Assembly (NCBI RefSeq): GCF_000165425.1
Contig: NW_001799009.1
Coordinates: 127,005-191,004 of the forward strand
DNA length: 64,000 bases
Direction of reading: 5' to 3'
Source of the DNA: Paramecium tetraurelia
Lineage: Eukaryota; Ciliophora; Oligohymenophorea; Peniculida; Parameciidae
The notes under the pieces were generated by a model. The model had not been told where the DNA came from. It did not search any database and worked only from the letters and a program-made list of their open reading frames with translations. Positions 22,475 through 34,160 of this stretch are shown in pieces. The position numbers and the translations under genes were made by a program. Numbering within the stretch: the first letter of the stretch is position 1; every line of letters starts with the position of its first letter.

Positions 22475-23594
22475 ATGTCATACTCCTGTACTGAAAAACT
22501 ATGGAAACCAATCATTCGACCTCCAAGACACTATTATTAATTAAAAGATTTAGGCAATCAAATCACAATGATTGTCGATACGGTTACGAAACGAACAGAT
22601 TTTGAAATTGTGAATAAAAGAAAACTTACATTATAATGTAGGTACACTCTAAACCAATATAACCAGTCTCTTTGAACCAGTGAGAGTTCAAGATCGGTAA
22701 CACTCTTGTATGATTTATCTGCATGGAAACTCTAGCAGCCGAGTTGAAGCATTGACAATCTTGGAATACTTGATCCCTTACAACATAGCCGTTTGTGGAA
22801 TTGATTTATCAGGTAAGCCATCACTCATTAATCCAGGTTCTGGACATTCGGAAGGCGTTTACATTTCTCTTGGTTATTACGAATCTCAAGATGTGCAGAG
22901 TCTGATTGATTATCTAAGAGATCATAAAGTAAGATGCAACTTTAATAATAGAGCCTTACATATCTTAAATCGGGTTATGGGGGAGATCAATGGGTTCCGT
23001 AACAGCCATCTTCAGTGCCAGTTAGAACGAAGATATTAAGGTCCTGGTTTGTGACAGTCCCTTTTCTAATTTGACTGTCTTGTGTAAAGAAATTGCAACT
23101 TCCGGTTATGGAGTACCTGGGTGTTGTTTTGATTGTTTTTTCTGTTTTGTGAAATCCAAAATTAGAAAGGAAGCTAACTTTAATGTGGATGACCTCAATG
23201 TCCTCCAAATAGTTGGGAGTAATTATATAAGTTTTTAGAAGTGTTAGATCTTTCATCCTAAGTGTCCATTGCATTTTTGAGTGCCAATCAAGATTAATTG
23301 GTCCCCTCAAAACATGCCAAACAATTGCATTGCTTTTTCAAAGGAACCAAATTACTCAAATCATTTGATGGGCATCACAACTCAAAAAGACCAAATGATG
23401 TCATGAAAGAAGTGGCAGATTTTGTTATTTCTTAACTGGGCAAATAACAGAGCGATTAACCTCAGAGTTCAAGAGACACCAAATTGTTGTTGCTGCACAA
23501 CCAGAGAGAAAAGATATCTTTCCAATATGATGAGGTTCATCCAATTATGACTGGAGGTTAAATTTCCAACAATGAATAAAATATTACAAAATGA
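22475..23594 (+). CDS. Alpha/beta hydrolase (ABHD17-like serine hydrolase)
   Basis: Core serine hydrolase fold: oxyanion strand MIYLHGNSSSRVEA, VCGIDLSGSGHSEG, nucleophile elbow GLWGRSMGSVTAI (GxSxG), the Asp strand FLSANQDQLVPSKHA, and the catalytic His region FDGHHNSKRPND. That order fits depalmitoylase-like hydrolases of the ABHD13/17 group. Four tiny introns are needed: 22642-22666 (CAG), 22813-22836 (CAG), 22929-22953 (GAG) and 23212-23231 (20 nt, AAG). The second is a multiple of three. The tail after about residue 290 is Gln/Ser-rich. ATG 22475, TGA 23592-23594. Subcellular site is uncertain. Confidence 0.85.
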
Positions 23595-23619
23595 CAAAAA
23601 ATTTTGATTTTATTTATTT

Positions 23620-24841
23620 ATGAATAATAATTTTGGATCCCACTTCCACCTCAAAACTGATTTACCCATTCTCCCTCAATCAGAAGTTTTTATTAGACAA
23701 TTTTCACAAGAAGTAAATTCTTTGTCTCTAACCCTAGAATGATGCAATTTGTAATAATCATGCTCGCACTTTCAGTTTAGGAATCGACAAGGTTGGCTCT
23801 GATAAATTCAACACCATCTCATAAATTGACACAGGGAAACATGAACCCAACCTAGCCATCCCTCTCATTATCAAATAAGTACACTCTCTCTTATCATACT
23901 TAGTAAACGGGATCAGAATTCTAAATTAATGTTGATAATATCATCTAATTCAATCAATAATGTATTCAAAATAACTATCAAATAAGCTCTAACTTTTATG
24001 AACTCCAACTATGCAACCAATAATTTTATTAAACTCGCATCAAATAATGAATTAATGCAAATTGAAGACGATAATCGACCATTCACTCCACCACAAGAAG
24101 AACATAATTACGAAATTAATAACTTAAATTATGTGATGCAATCCCCACGAAAATCATGCAAATTCAAAGCAGCTGGCAACTTGGTCTTGGGAATACGAAG
24201 ATTATAGCAAAATGTTGTTGAATAAATTACATCTTCAGTACTATTTATAGGTATTAGGAATAATTTTATGAAAAATTTAATCCAAGCCCTTGTTAAACTA
24301 CAAAGAACATTCATAAAGTTCATCCAATCTAAGAATCGAAGGAATTTTAAGTGATCGATATGCTCAATCAATTTAAATTAGTTTTCCATTTAACTCAACA
24401 TTCAATGAGAGGCTCCTATGAGGACATCCAATAAATGATCAAATTATTGTAGAGGGATCCAAAAAGGTATGACTTTCATTATTATTACCTAGAAATCTCA
24501 CCAATCCTTAAGACCCAAATCACATCGTTAATTAATTTAATCAATATGGATAAAATTCATTATATATAGCTTGCAAAAATGGCAATGATAAAGTTGTTAA
24601 ATTTTTACTCTCCCTTGATTGCAATGCACATATCAAAAGCAAAGTCTATGATGACCTTTCAGAAAGTCCATTAGATGTATCTGTCAGATGGCATCATTAT
24701 GAATGTGTCAAATTACTTTTAGAACAAATCAAATATACTGATGCCGAATTGAGATCAGCTCTTAAGATTAGTTAAAATCCAGAAATCACCAACCTGATCA
24801 AAAGAAAAATGAGTTCCTCGTTATTCTCCTGCTGTCTCTGA
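23620..24841 (+). CDS. Ankyrin-repeat protein
   Basis: Starts 25 bases after the hydrolase stop. The first 270 residues are polar, with FTPPQEEHNYEIN and a middle segment QSPRKSCKFKAAGN. At the C-terminus at least two ankyrin units occur: YGQNSLYIACKNGNDKVVKF and SESPLDVSVRWHHYECVKLL. The protein ends MSSSLFSCCL, whose paired Cys could be lipid-modified. Five introns: 23713-23737, 23879-23903, 23962-23986 (ends AAG), 24238-24257 (20 nt) and 24467-24492. TGA 24839-24841. Likely a protein-interaction adaptor. Confidence 0.78.
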
Positions 24842-25196
24842 AACATACTTCATTATTTATGCTTATTATAAAATTGTAACTTCATTATTATTACTTCCTA
24901 TTTATGCTTTAAACTTAATTATATATTATTTGATTAATAATTAATTGTTGATGAATGGAACCCTGCGATTTTATTTTCAAGAGTAAAGAAAACTAGAGCT
25001 AATTTTGATATAAAGATTGAACATATTAAAATACTTAATTCTTTTGATATAACTAGATAATTGTAATATAAATTATAATAAATTATTTTGTAAATACATA
25101 TTTAAAATATCATAAATAATTTGATTTGATTAGACTTACTCTTAAAATTAAATTAAATAATGATTATTTGATTAATGTTTTCAAAATAAATATAAA
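24842..25196. other. Convergent AT-rich gap
   Basis: About 355 bases between two gene ends; nothing recognised. Confidence 0.4.
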
Positions 25197-26093
25197 TCAA
25201 AATTTTTAAAATATCTACTCCATTTGTATGCCTATTTCAAAATTTTTGTTTAAGCAAATAGGACAATATTATAAAATAGATGTTTTCCTTCTAGAACTTT
25301 GATTTGTTTTAATCCAAAAAAAATTACAAAATGAATTTACGCATTTTTCAAAATTATGGTATTTAAAATACTTGACCTATATCTTTTGGCATTGATTCTA
25401 AAAATATCGATGAGTTATTAATTGGTTTGTATTATTAAGAACTACTTATTGTGCTATCTTGGCTTTGCAATGGCAATAAATTTGAGGGTATCCTTTTTTT
25501 ACACACTATTCCAAGTATGATTGAAAGCAATCAGAATGATAATAGTGCAAGCAATTAGTTTGAACTACTTTTCCGTTGCATGATCTCGTACACAATTAGC
25601 AACATTCTAAGACTTATTAATTGTAGGAAAGATTATTATGGTCTTTCTAGATTGAGTCAATTAATTTTGATTGATTCAACTTTGTTAGTACTTGTTTTGG
25701 AATCTAGTATTTATTTTCCTTAAATTAATCTTGGATAATAAGTTGATAGAGTGATTAAACATCAGCCTGTAATTTCTGATTATGTTTATTAATTTCTTCA
25801 GTATTAAGAGTGAATTTAGATTTTTAGTATTTGATATTCTTTGATGATGGGATCAAACCACATAAAAATGTTTATTTGTCATTCTACTACTTTTAACTGT
25901 TGCTTGAACTTCTTATCGAGATTTTATTTTTACTTTGATGATAGCGTCCTCTTTCGACTGATAATGAATGATCATACATATAACTTCCTTTAGCTTTCCT
26001 ATATTGTTATTTATACTTACTCTCTCTCAGGTGGTCTTCTTACTTTTAGATAATAATTGGTAATTATTACTTATACTATTTATTTTTTTTCAT
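25197..26093 (-). CDS. RING-variant zinc-finger protein, copy 1
   Basis: Intronless frame of 298 residues, start 26093, TGA 25199-25197. The N-terminal half is Gln/Lys/Ser-rich. The C-terminal half has a metal-binding pattern: CCQLCTRSC, then CLHYYHSDCF, then YCHCKAKIAQ, and far downstream CVNSFCNFFW and YCPICL. The first part has the Cxx C..CxHxxHxxC order of a RING, but the third ligand pair is a tight CxC, and the last pair is about 70 residues away, so it is not a standard RING or IBR. The same plan is found in the next two genes. A ubiquitin-ligase role is possible but unproven. Only 12 bases separate it from the upstream paralogue. Confidence 0.75.
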
Positions 26094-26105
26094 TGTTATA
26101 ATAAA

Positions 26106-27248
26106 TCAAATAAATTTAATTTACACAAATAAATTAAATTCACAACACAATGGACAATATGATATCTTATCCTCCTCGCCAATGATAATGAAGTAGCAAT
26201 GTTCTTTGATGCACTTTTAAATGCTCTGCTTCTGATTCTAATTATTGGCTAAATAATGGCTCTTTGCTAATAGAAAAAGTTAAAAGTTAGCTATAATTTG
26301 GTAAATAATTGAGAACTCCGGTTGATTTAACATTTTAATATAGTTCAAATGAATATTTGCATTGCAATGGCAATGAAGAGTTCCAACTATGTTAAAACTA
26401 TCCTACTGCTTTGACAGTTACAATCTGATGTGTTCAATGAAACAATTTAAGTGGTATTGATGTTTACATTCTAATCGGACAATGTGCAGGTTCTTAATGG
26501 TATCACATTTATCGCATTTGATATATGGGATTTAGTTTTGATTTCCCTTATAAGAATGATAGGAATAATTTTAAATTTGAGACTTATGGTATATTTCTAA
26601 TAACTTTGTTGTTTCCTATTCCGCACTCTATTAATTATTTAACAATTGTGAAATATTAATATTGTCTCCCTTGTGAAATTATGAAATCGTTCTATTCAAA
26701 ACAATTGAATCAGTTTTGGAAATATTCACGATCTAGTTACTATCTATACTCTGTCCAAACAAGCCTAACGATTTATAGACTTAGACTCGGCCTGTCGCTG
26801 AAACTAACCGCTCTTTCAATTTGTCTTCATTGATAATCTATTTAGTATTTGATTGTAACTCCTTCTTTAATTTATCTATCTCCTGGGTCAATGCCTTAAT
26901 GGTTTACAGATTCTCATCTTAGGCCTCTTACAAATCTGAAATAGTTTTTAAACACTTATAGTTTTTACATCCCTTGTACTGCTGTGACTGATAGCCGGCA
27001 GAACTTAATTACCTTGATTCCTGTTGAGTTGATTGATATCTCGATCTATGGGATTGAAGCGTTGTTGTACCTATTCTAAGTCCATTAAAAATAGAGTCAT
27101 TGACTGTTTTGGTCTTGATTCTAACAGATTTTTTATTATGATAAGAAGTTTAGAGATATAAATGATCCTAAATGGTAGTATTCTCCCTTGTTGTCTATAT
27201 CATAGTTTTATAACTGGTTCCGTAAATTCCCAAACCACTATCATTCAT
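26106..27248 (-). CDS. RING-variant zinc-finger protein, copy 2
   Basis: Intronless, 380 residues, start 27248, TGA 26108-26106. The N-terminal 170 residues are Ser/Thr/Gln-rich with one coiled-coil segment (TIKALTQEIDKLKKELQSN). The C-terminal domain repeats the family pattern: IKCDKCDTIKN, LECKHQYHLNCF, HCHCNANIHLN, and at the end ISYCPLCCEF. Compared with copies 1 and 3 it keeps the CxH..HxxC centre and the CxC. It lies 12 bases upstream of copy 1 on the same strand, which is unusually tight and could mean shared transcription or a recent tandem duplication. Confidence 0.75.
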
Positions 27249-27303
27249 ATAAAAATTAATAATAATAATCATTTTCCACCTAAACCAGATTGTAGAATAA
27301 CTT

Positions 27304-27921
27304 ATGTCTAAACGTGACTACCAGAAAGATTCGATACTTATTATACTTTCAAAATCTAAGTAGATATCATAAATGACCAAGTTCTTTGTTCGTTCTTAGA
27401 TAAAGAAAATTAATTAGATTTCTTTATTAATTAAGATAATTAAGAAGTTAATTTGATCTCTCCTATAAATACCCTTAACATCTCTTTTAATTAATCTATA
27501 TATTGTTTTCTTAATCTTCAGTTACGTTGTAAAACAATTTCATACCTTTGAGTCCTTATATGTACCAGTTCTTCTCTCAAATAGTCCGTGTGATAAGTAT
27601 TATTTGAAATTTGATTTTACAAAATTATGCTAAGAATAAATATAACAAATCTTTATGAATTGTTTATAAAAGTAGGTTTATTCCCATTAATATAAAAATT
27701 GGTTAATTGATAGAATAGTTAGTTAAAATTAAGAGCTCCAAATGCATCTCTATGAATCAATTATGTAAAAATCTTTTGAACTTGTTAATGAATTTGAAGA
27801 AATGATAATTTTTGACTCGCACTTAGAGACTTTTATTGGAGAATAAATACATTTGGATGTGCCCCAATTTAATTTTATAGTCTTTTTTAAAATCGATGTC
27901 CCCCAACGATTAAAAAATTGA
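27304..27921 (+). CDS. Probable protein gene, exon structure unresolved
   Basis: Two good coding stretches in different frames: an N-terminal one containing VDIINDQVLCSFLDKENQLD and LISPINTLNISF, and a C-terminal one from about 27540 (TFESLYVPVLLSNSPCDKYY, then ELQMHLYESIMQKSFELVNE) that ends at TGA 27919-27921. A GT-AG intron joining them was not found, and the start is uncertain (an ATG at 27304 is in a third frame). It may be a real gene with an unusual intron or one that has begun to decay. No family recognised. Divergent from the RING-variant gene at 27248. Confidence 0.4.
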
Positions 27922-28014
27922 TTGATTATCTATGATATATTTACGAAAGAATAAATTACTCAAGAAACAAGAAACATTAATTAATATAAAATAAAGATAA
28001 TTTTTCAAATTTTT

Positions 28015-29291
28015 TTATTAGATTTCTTATAAATATCATGATCATTTTAACAAACCATATTATTTTTGAATTTTTAATCATTGATACAAAAATAATCACA
28101 GAAATTGCAGGAAATAATCTTTTTTTAATAATTAGATTTTAAAATTCTTAATTATTTCTTGAAAAGATTTTCTTCTAATTCACCCTTATTTGCACCTAAA
28201 TCTTTTAATAAAGAAGCACTAATTTATTTGTTACAATAACAATAAACATTTGGACGATTGTTGTTTTGTATAATTTAATTTGATACCAATTCGAGAAAAC
28301 ATTCTTAGTGATAGAAATGTTAACATTACAAGGAATATATATTTTTACTTATACTTGTTTTACATTTGAAACAATTCACCTAAGCAGTCTGAAGCACAGT
28401 GTTTGTTAGATTTTGTTCTTCTTCTTAATCAGATTTTTAATATTATTATTATTTTTACTATTATTCACTCTATTATTAGTATTATTATATTAATTACGCT
28501 AAAAATTTTTATTATTATTATTATTATTCCTATTACTATTACTATTTTTATGATATTAATTTCTTCTATGATTATTATACTACTTATTAGGTTTATTATT
28601 ATTATTTCTATTGTTACTTTGATTATTAGTACGATTACTACTAGGATTATTGTTATTATTACGATTATGACTATTATTATTGTTATTATTATGATTATTA
28701 ATAGTATTATTGTTATTATTACTATAATAAGTATTATTACTAAAAATATTACTAATTTTAGAATTATTCAAGATTAGGGTTTGATTAATTGCTTGGTTCC
28801 TGGGCTCTTTTTTGCAAAATTGCATCCATTTGTGGCATATATATTTACCTATGATTTTCTTAATGCTTTTATGAAGATTACTTTAATTGATATTCATTAG
28901 GACTCATTAAAATAGCCATTTTTTACTTGTCCTCTTAGTTAATAACTTTAAATTTAATATTCTTTTGAGGATTTGGGCCAGATATAATCCTTATGCTGGC
29001 ATTTCGTTGGGCAGTATTTTATTAACTTTTATCCATCATTGATGAACTAAGACGATTTGGTTAAATATGCTATGGCGGTTATAATCCAAACTCTTTAGAT
29101 AAAATTTAATTGTGAGGGCGTAAAGTTAATCGATTTCCTTATTCGTAATTTGAGCTGTTTCTAATTATTTTCTATTATGGAAAGCCTTAGTCATTTTATT
29201 TTTGGCTTGATTAAATTTGATATGGATCTTAATTCCGACTAATTGTAGTGACTTCAGAAAGAATTCTTATTTTTTTTTAGGGAAAACTCAT
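28015..29291 (-). CDS. RING-variant zinc-finger protein with polyglutamine, copy 3
   Basis: One TGA-free frame of about 410 codons ending at TGA 28017-28015. The N-terminal 150 residues are Gln/Ser/Asn-rich (RLTLRPHNQILSKEF, NPQKNIKFKVINQEDKQK). Next comes a tract of over 90 residues, mostly Gln, encoded largely by TAA and TAG. The C-terminus carries the family domain: VNCFKCKTSI, LQCQHFYHQECF, VYCYCNKQISAS, and IISCNFCDYFC. No ATG opens this frame near its start. The ATG at 29291 (MSFPQKKQEFF) is in another frame and would need removal of a 14-nt GT..AG segment, 29239-29252, shorter than any normal Paramecium intron. The 5' end is therefore uncertain. Confidence 0.68.
28430..28770 (-). repeat. 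Polyglutamine tract coded by TAA/TAG
   Basis: Imperfect trinucleotide repeat (AAT/TAA phase) inside the third RING-variant gene. In the frame that continues into the zinc-finger domain it reads mainly TAA, TAG and CAA, all Gln. In the other two frames it would read Asn-rich or, on the plus strand, Ile-rich, and those frames lead nowhere. Confidence 0.8.
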
Positions 29292-29698
29292 AACTAGAAA
29301 ATTATAAATAAAATATAATAAGTATCTTAAAAATTTAGAATAACTATTTAATAATAACTATTGATTCAATATTCAAAAGATGTCAACATTTTTATTATGA
29401 AAATATTAATAAATGTAAAAGGCAAACCTCCAATTAGTATATAAAAAGTAATTTATTATTTTTGTATAAATACTTAAAAATTAGACAAAAAAACTCAATG
29501 ATAAGTTGATGAATTGATAGCTCTTAATGAGACAATACAAAAAACTAGAAAATCCAATAGAACTTAAAATAAAATTAAATAATTTGGTAATATATAAAAA
29601 ATATAATTAGACTATAGCATGTCTTAGAATTTCTTTGGGTAGTTAAAGTTAATAGATAATCTTACAATCTAACATATATTATTATCTATTATTAATAA
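29292..29698. other. AT-rich gap
   Basis: About 400 bases upstream of the polyglutamine gene; nothing recognised. Confidence 0.4.
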
Positions 29699-30292
29699 TC
29701 ATTTTAATTTTTGTAAAGCTTCTTCATAAGTTAAATTGCTCTGTCTATCCCTTGAGTCACCTTTAAATATAAAAAGAGTTGATTACTTCGTTTAGGAAGA
29801 GTGTTAGTTTATTCAAAGTGGGTCAGATTGGACAAAGTATAGGCAAGAGCTTTCTTAGAAAATAGCATATATAACAGTTACTGATGTTTCTGAGTCTAAT
29901 TTGCCATAGAGATTTATATCTCTGCCCCTTTAGTCTCTTTGATCACAATAAGCCTCTTTTACTTCGCTTTTGTACCTAATGTCTGCAGGTAAATCAGATC
30001 TTGAATTAAAGATTGGGATTATACCCTCTATGATGTTCGTGTGTGCTGGAAAGTAAAGTAATTTTTCCGAAAGTCTTTCCGAATAGGTTTTCTGACTTAA
30101 TGCCTGGAACAAACCCTGCGTAATCTGGAGAATAAGCATATTGAACATACTTGGGATGTGATTTCTATTGCCTTAAATTTGTAATAAATCTTGATCATAG
30201 TCTTGGCTTGGTATGAATCTAAACATTATAAATAAGGATCATTACCCTGTATATCCAGGGATAGCATTAGCACCTTTTTCTGCTTAAAACAT
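29699..30292 (-). CDS. CIMIP2/FAM166-like ciliary microtubule inner protein
   Basis: Family signature repeats are visible: IPGYTGF near residue 11 and DYAGFVPGIKSENLFGKTFG near residue 38, the GYxGFxPG..GKT pattern of proteins that line ciliary doublet microtubules. The end reads LTYEEALQKLK. About 155 residues. Four introns are inferred from frame: 30190-30245 (56 nt; a 27-nt version, 30219-30245, loses the downstream frame), 30000-30024, 29854-29881 and 29761-29786. The last three end in AAG. Start 30292, TGA 29701-29699. The first intron is long for this genome and should be checked. Fits with the other ciliary genes in the window. Confidence 0.7.
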
Positions 30293-30307
30293 TTTATTTT
30301 TATTAAT

Positions 30308-30729
30308 GTAAAATCAAGAACTAAGCGAATTTGTTAAGAATAATTGTTTTATTTGAAATATATCCAAAACTCAAGCCAAAATCTTAGAAACTAAAGACTC
30401 TTTGGATTATTATTAGAAAACAACTCAAAGGCAAAGATTTTGATAACAAAACTTTTTGCAATCCAATCCAAAATAAATAAGGAACTTGACAAAATCCTTA
30501 ACTTGATTGATTCTCTATTTGCAAAGAAGAAGATGCATTTGAAATAGAACAAAGCATCAGAAGATGTAATTAAAACTGATAAAATAAAAAATATCCCTAA
30601 TGAAACTCTTGTGTTCGAAACTACTGATATTAATCTATTATATTAGTTTGTTTATTTGTATCAGAGCATAAAATATTTTAGTCATACACTTACTAAAATA
30701 ATATGGAAATATAGAACTGATAATAATTG
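30308..30729 (+). CDS. Possible small helical protein, structure unresolved
   Basis: A TGA-free frame of about 145 codons runs to TGA 30727-30729 and reads like a Lys-rich helical protein (KINKELDKILNLIDSLFAKK, EDVIKTDKIKNIPNETLVFE). The nearest ATG, 30308, 15 bases from the divergent gene, is in a different frame (MQNQELSEFVKNN), and no clean intron joins the two. Coding potential is moderate; no family recognised. Confidence 0.4.
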
Positions 30730-31865
30730 AACTATTATTTCAGAGGAATACAATAATATTAGAAGTCAAAAAGAATTTCATATATATGTAATATCAAGTT
30801 ATATGCAAAATGATAAATGTGTAATCTAAAAATTATGATACATTATCAATCTTTGGATGTGTTGTTTGATAAGATTTAAGAATAACTCATTTAATGCTAA
30901 CAATTCTATTTGTAATTACTCTGCTTCCTTTTTGTTGTCCTCACGAGTGAATTTTTAATCTTAACTCTTTTTTATGTGTAATAGTATGCTTCACTTATTC
31001 CACTAGAACATGTTGAGTTTACATTCTCTCTAATTACATTTATACATCTCTATATAATTCAGTATAATGGTTTTTTTTGTATAATTTTTCTTATTAGATT
31101 TCTCTGGATTCCAGCTCTCTCTCCATTCAAGACCTTACTTCTATTGATTTATTTCTTATCTACTGCTTGATATATGTATCTATTTTTTTTTTATTGATCT
31201 AATCGATGCATCCTAATTAACCTAGTAATGATATTTAGTAAAAATATTAATAGCTTAGATATCCAATTCAAGTAAGAACAACTCCTTTACTACAAAATTT
31301 GAAATGTGCAAGACTATTTATTTATATATATATAATTATTATGATTATAATATTAGATTAGTTATATATTTGGTATACAATAATAATAAGTATATGTTGG
31401 ATATCTGTATGAAATATATATTTAGGATGGTAAATTGAGTAGTAATTTTTAATAAAAATATATTATATAATTTAGTACTGCATTTTATTTATGAATATGA
31501 AACTTGCTTGACTTACTTTCTATTACATTAGAGAAAGAAATAACATCGGACTGTAATTTGCTATATAAGATTGTCAGCAAGACAAAAATGGATTTCAGTT
31601 ATACACTGATATGGATTCATTAATTTCTATTATATTTTATCTTGATGTAGTAAGATCAATTATTGTGTGATATGACAGATGTAGTATTATATTATTACTC
31701 ATTTTCCGGTAAGAAAGTAGCTTTAATTTAAGCGAATAAACCGATTACAAGTAATTTTAATTAGTTTATTATTATCAAATTAATCAGATTTGAAAACAGT
31801 TTCAATTTTCTAATGTTGATTTAAACTACGAAAAAGAATTTATTAAATAAAATTGAAACTTCACA
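30730..31865. other. AT-rich non-coding gap
   Basis: About 1.1 kb with frequent TGA in every frame. Includes runs such as TATATATATAATTATTATGA. Nothing recognised. Confidence 0.45.
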
Positions 31866-32426
31866 ATGACATAAGTTTCATCTACTAGATTTTCACTACC
31901 AAGGATTACAGAAAATGACCCTAAGTCTAAGTAAGTCCTTACCACAAGAGCAATGAGACCTTCCCTATTTCTAAACTAAATAGACATAGTGCCCAATTCT
32001 CTAAAAACTGAGGCAGAAGCAACAGAAAGAGGTGTTTGCAAACCAATTCACACTGAAATTGAAAGTGATCCTCTGATTGAGATCTCTTATCACCTCAAAC
32101 TACCGATTTTGAGCAATTTAAGAAAATCAAAGTTATAACAATCACTACCTGATTTGCCTCTAGAAAATAGGGAATCGAAAAATGCATCTCCTATTGAATA
32201 CAAGAGACCTGCCAAGAGAACGAGATTGTTCTTAAGAAGATAAGAATCAAAAATTGATGCTCCAGTAATTAAATTTTAAAGGAAGAGAGTGGAGTTCAAG
32301 AAGTCCTTGATTGTGATAGATTTGGAGACTGGTGTCTAGGACCGTTAGGAATTGAATGAAGTCAAAAAACCATTAAGAAGGATTGTCCACTAAAAGACAA
32401 GATCTTATTAAAAGAAATTAGAATGA
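31866..32426 (+). CDS. Small basic protein with KKRVEF..SLIVI motif
   Basis: Intronless 186-residue frame, ATG 31866 to TGA 32424-32426. Basic and polar, with RPSLFLNQIDI near residue 34 and KKRVEFKKSLIVIDLETGV near residue 142. Both segments have counterparts in the gene at 36521-37048 (RPSMFLNDIDL and KKRVEFRASILVIDF), and the second also in 9279-9713. No known domain. Likely disordered with one or two short docking motifs. Confidence 0.72.
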
Positions 32427-32587
32427 GCGGATTGTTTTGGCTCTGATGTCTCTGGCATAACTTATTTATACGTCTATGATGAGAAATTTTGATTCATTAT
32501 TTATGTTTTTCAAAGTTTTTCATATCGAGTAAGATATAAGAAATTAGAAATATCAAAAAATAATTTTAATCGAAAAATAAATAATTT

Positions 32588-33452
32588 TCATCTTTATGAA
32601 AGGAAGGCCTTGATCTTCTAAGAGTCAATTGATTGAGATAAGGAAATGTCAACATTCTAATATGAGGAATTATAGCTTTTGGTGACTAATGTTTTTAAAT
32701 GAGGTAAGGGAGTTATTCTTTTAATTATACTGTCATCAATCGATTTCGCCATTTTCTTTTCCTGTTCCTCATTAATCCTCTCTATAAACTCATATTTTTT
32801 CATCACCATATAGGGAGGAGACTTGATTTTCTTAGCATTTAAGTACCTACAAGTAAATCTTAATTAATCTGACTCATTATTATTTAACTTGATCAACTTA
32901 TCTCTAAGTTAAGTTCCTTTTCTATATTTCATGGCTTCAATTGATCCTGATTTATAAACTTAAGTTGCATCCTTAAGACTACCACTTAAATGAGGTTGGA
33001 GATTATCAACAAAATCATTTTCCGATATTTGATATCTTACACTATTGACGTTGGGTATAAATGAAATCTTAGGAGTTTTAGGCTTATTAAAACAGTTTGT
33101 TAGATTCACAGGCTAAGATGGTTTTACATCCATTTTTCTGTCTGTTGCATTATTGTTGATTGAGACTTTTCCTAATGAAGTGAGCTTAACTTTTTAATTA
33201 GGGCATTGGCAATAACCGAAATATTTATTCTAATGGGGAGTGTATGAAATAGAGTTGCGATATTTCAGATCCAATTTTCTTGGTTTAGAATTACAAATAG
33301 CTTATAGCTAAGGAGCCAAAATATCAGAATTTATTCCTCTTGAATTTATTTGCTTGACCTTCTAATGAATAAAATCAGACACGTAAGGGTTACCATTTTC
33401 AAGATTATATCTAGTATAATAGTTAATTTAATTACACAAACTCCTTATCCAT
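32588..33452 (-). CDS. Unrecognised polar protein
   Basis: Start 33452 (MDKEFV), one 25-nt GTA..TAG intron 33411-33435, then a single frame to TGA 32590-32588; about 275 residues. Features: a short Cys cluster FGYCQCPNQK, a central SVRYQISENDFVDN, and a basic helical part MKYRKGTQLRDKLIKL and VMKKYEFIERINEEQEKKMA. No domain recognised. Coding status is well supported by codon use and by the intron restoring the frame. Confidence 0.7.
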
Positions 33453-34160
33453 TTAAAAATTAAAAATAAATCGGATCAGAAACTTTAATGTTATTAAATT
33501 GTAGAGAAAGAACGAAAGAATGAGATCGAAATCAAAACTATATAGTGATTTAATTTAAAAAAATGAAATCCTTCATTGCAATTTTAAAATAAGAATATTT
33601 TAATATTAAATTTATATATTGGAAATTAGAGTAGTTTTAGTAAAGATTGAATCGAGAAAATTGACTTTCAATTATTCTAAAAATAAATTATAATTAGATT
33701 GATTCTAAAGGATTTTTGAATTTTACATATTAGTTATTATTTTTAAAATGTTGAAAAAAAATAGGTCCTAAAAATTAATTTTCGCTGAAGAGCTTTGAAT
33801 TGGAAATCAGATATTAAGAGATGTTTTTTTGATATTTTTAGTTGTTGTTGTAACGTTCTTTTGTTAACAAGCATTGCTGTCTTTTTACTTGTAATTATAA
33901 ATGAGAATAATAATGGATGACTAACTTTATTCGTGCAGATTAGTCGATAATTTACTTTTTAATTGCCTTAAAATCCATCATTTAGTACTTTTTCATAAAG
34001 TTGATAGCTAAAATATTTGGAATTTGAGTATCAGCATATTATGAAAAGATCATTCAAAGTATGTGAATTACTTCTGATTCTAAACTCATCTAATTTCTGA
34101 TACTAGCTTCGTAATCGCAAATCTTAGATTATAATGATTATTATATTGATATTTAATATT
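33453..34160. other. AT-rich gap
   Basis: About 700 bases; nothing recognised beyond short A/T runs. Confidence 0.4.

Noticed and set aside
28403-28777. Ile-rich plus-strand frame of about 124 residues
   Set aside because: It is the reverse reading of the polyglutamine tract of the minus-strand RING-variant gene; composition comes only from the repeat.
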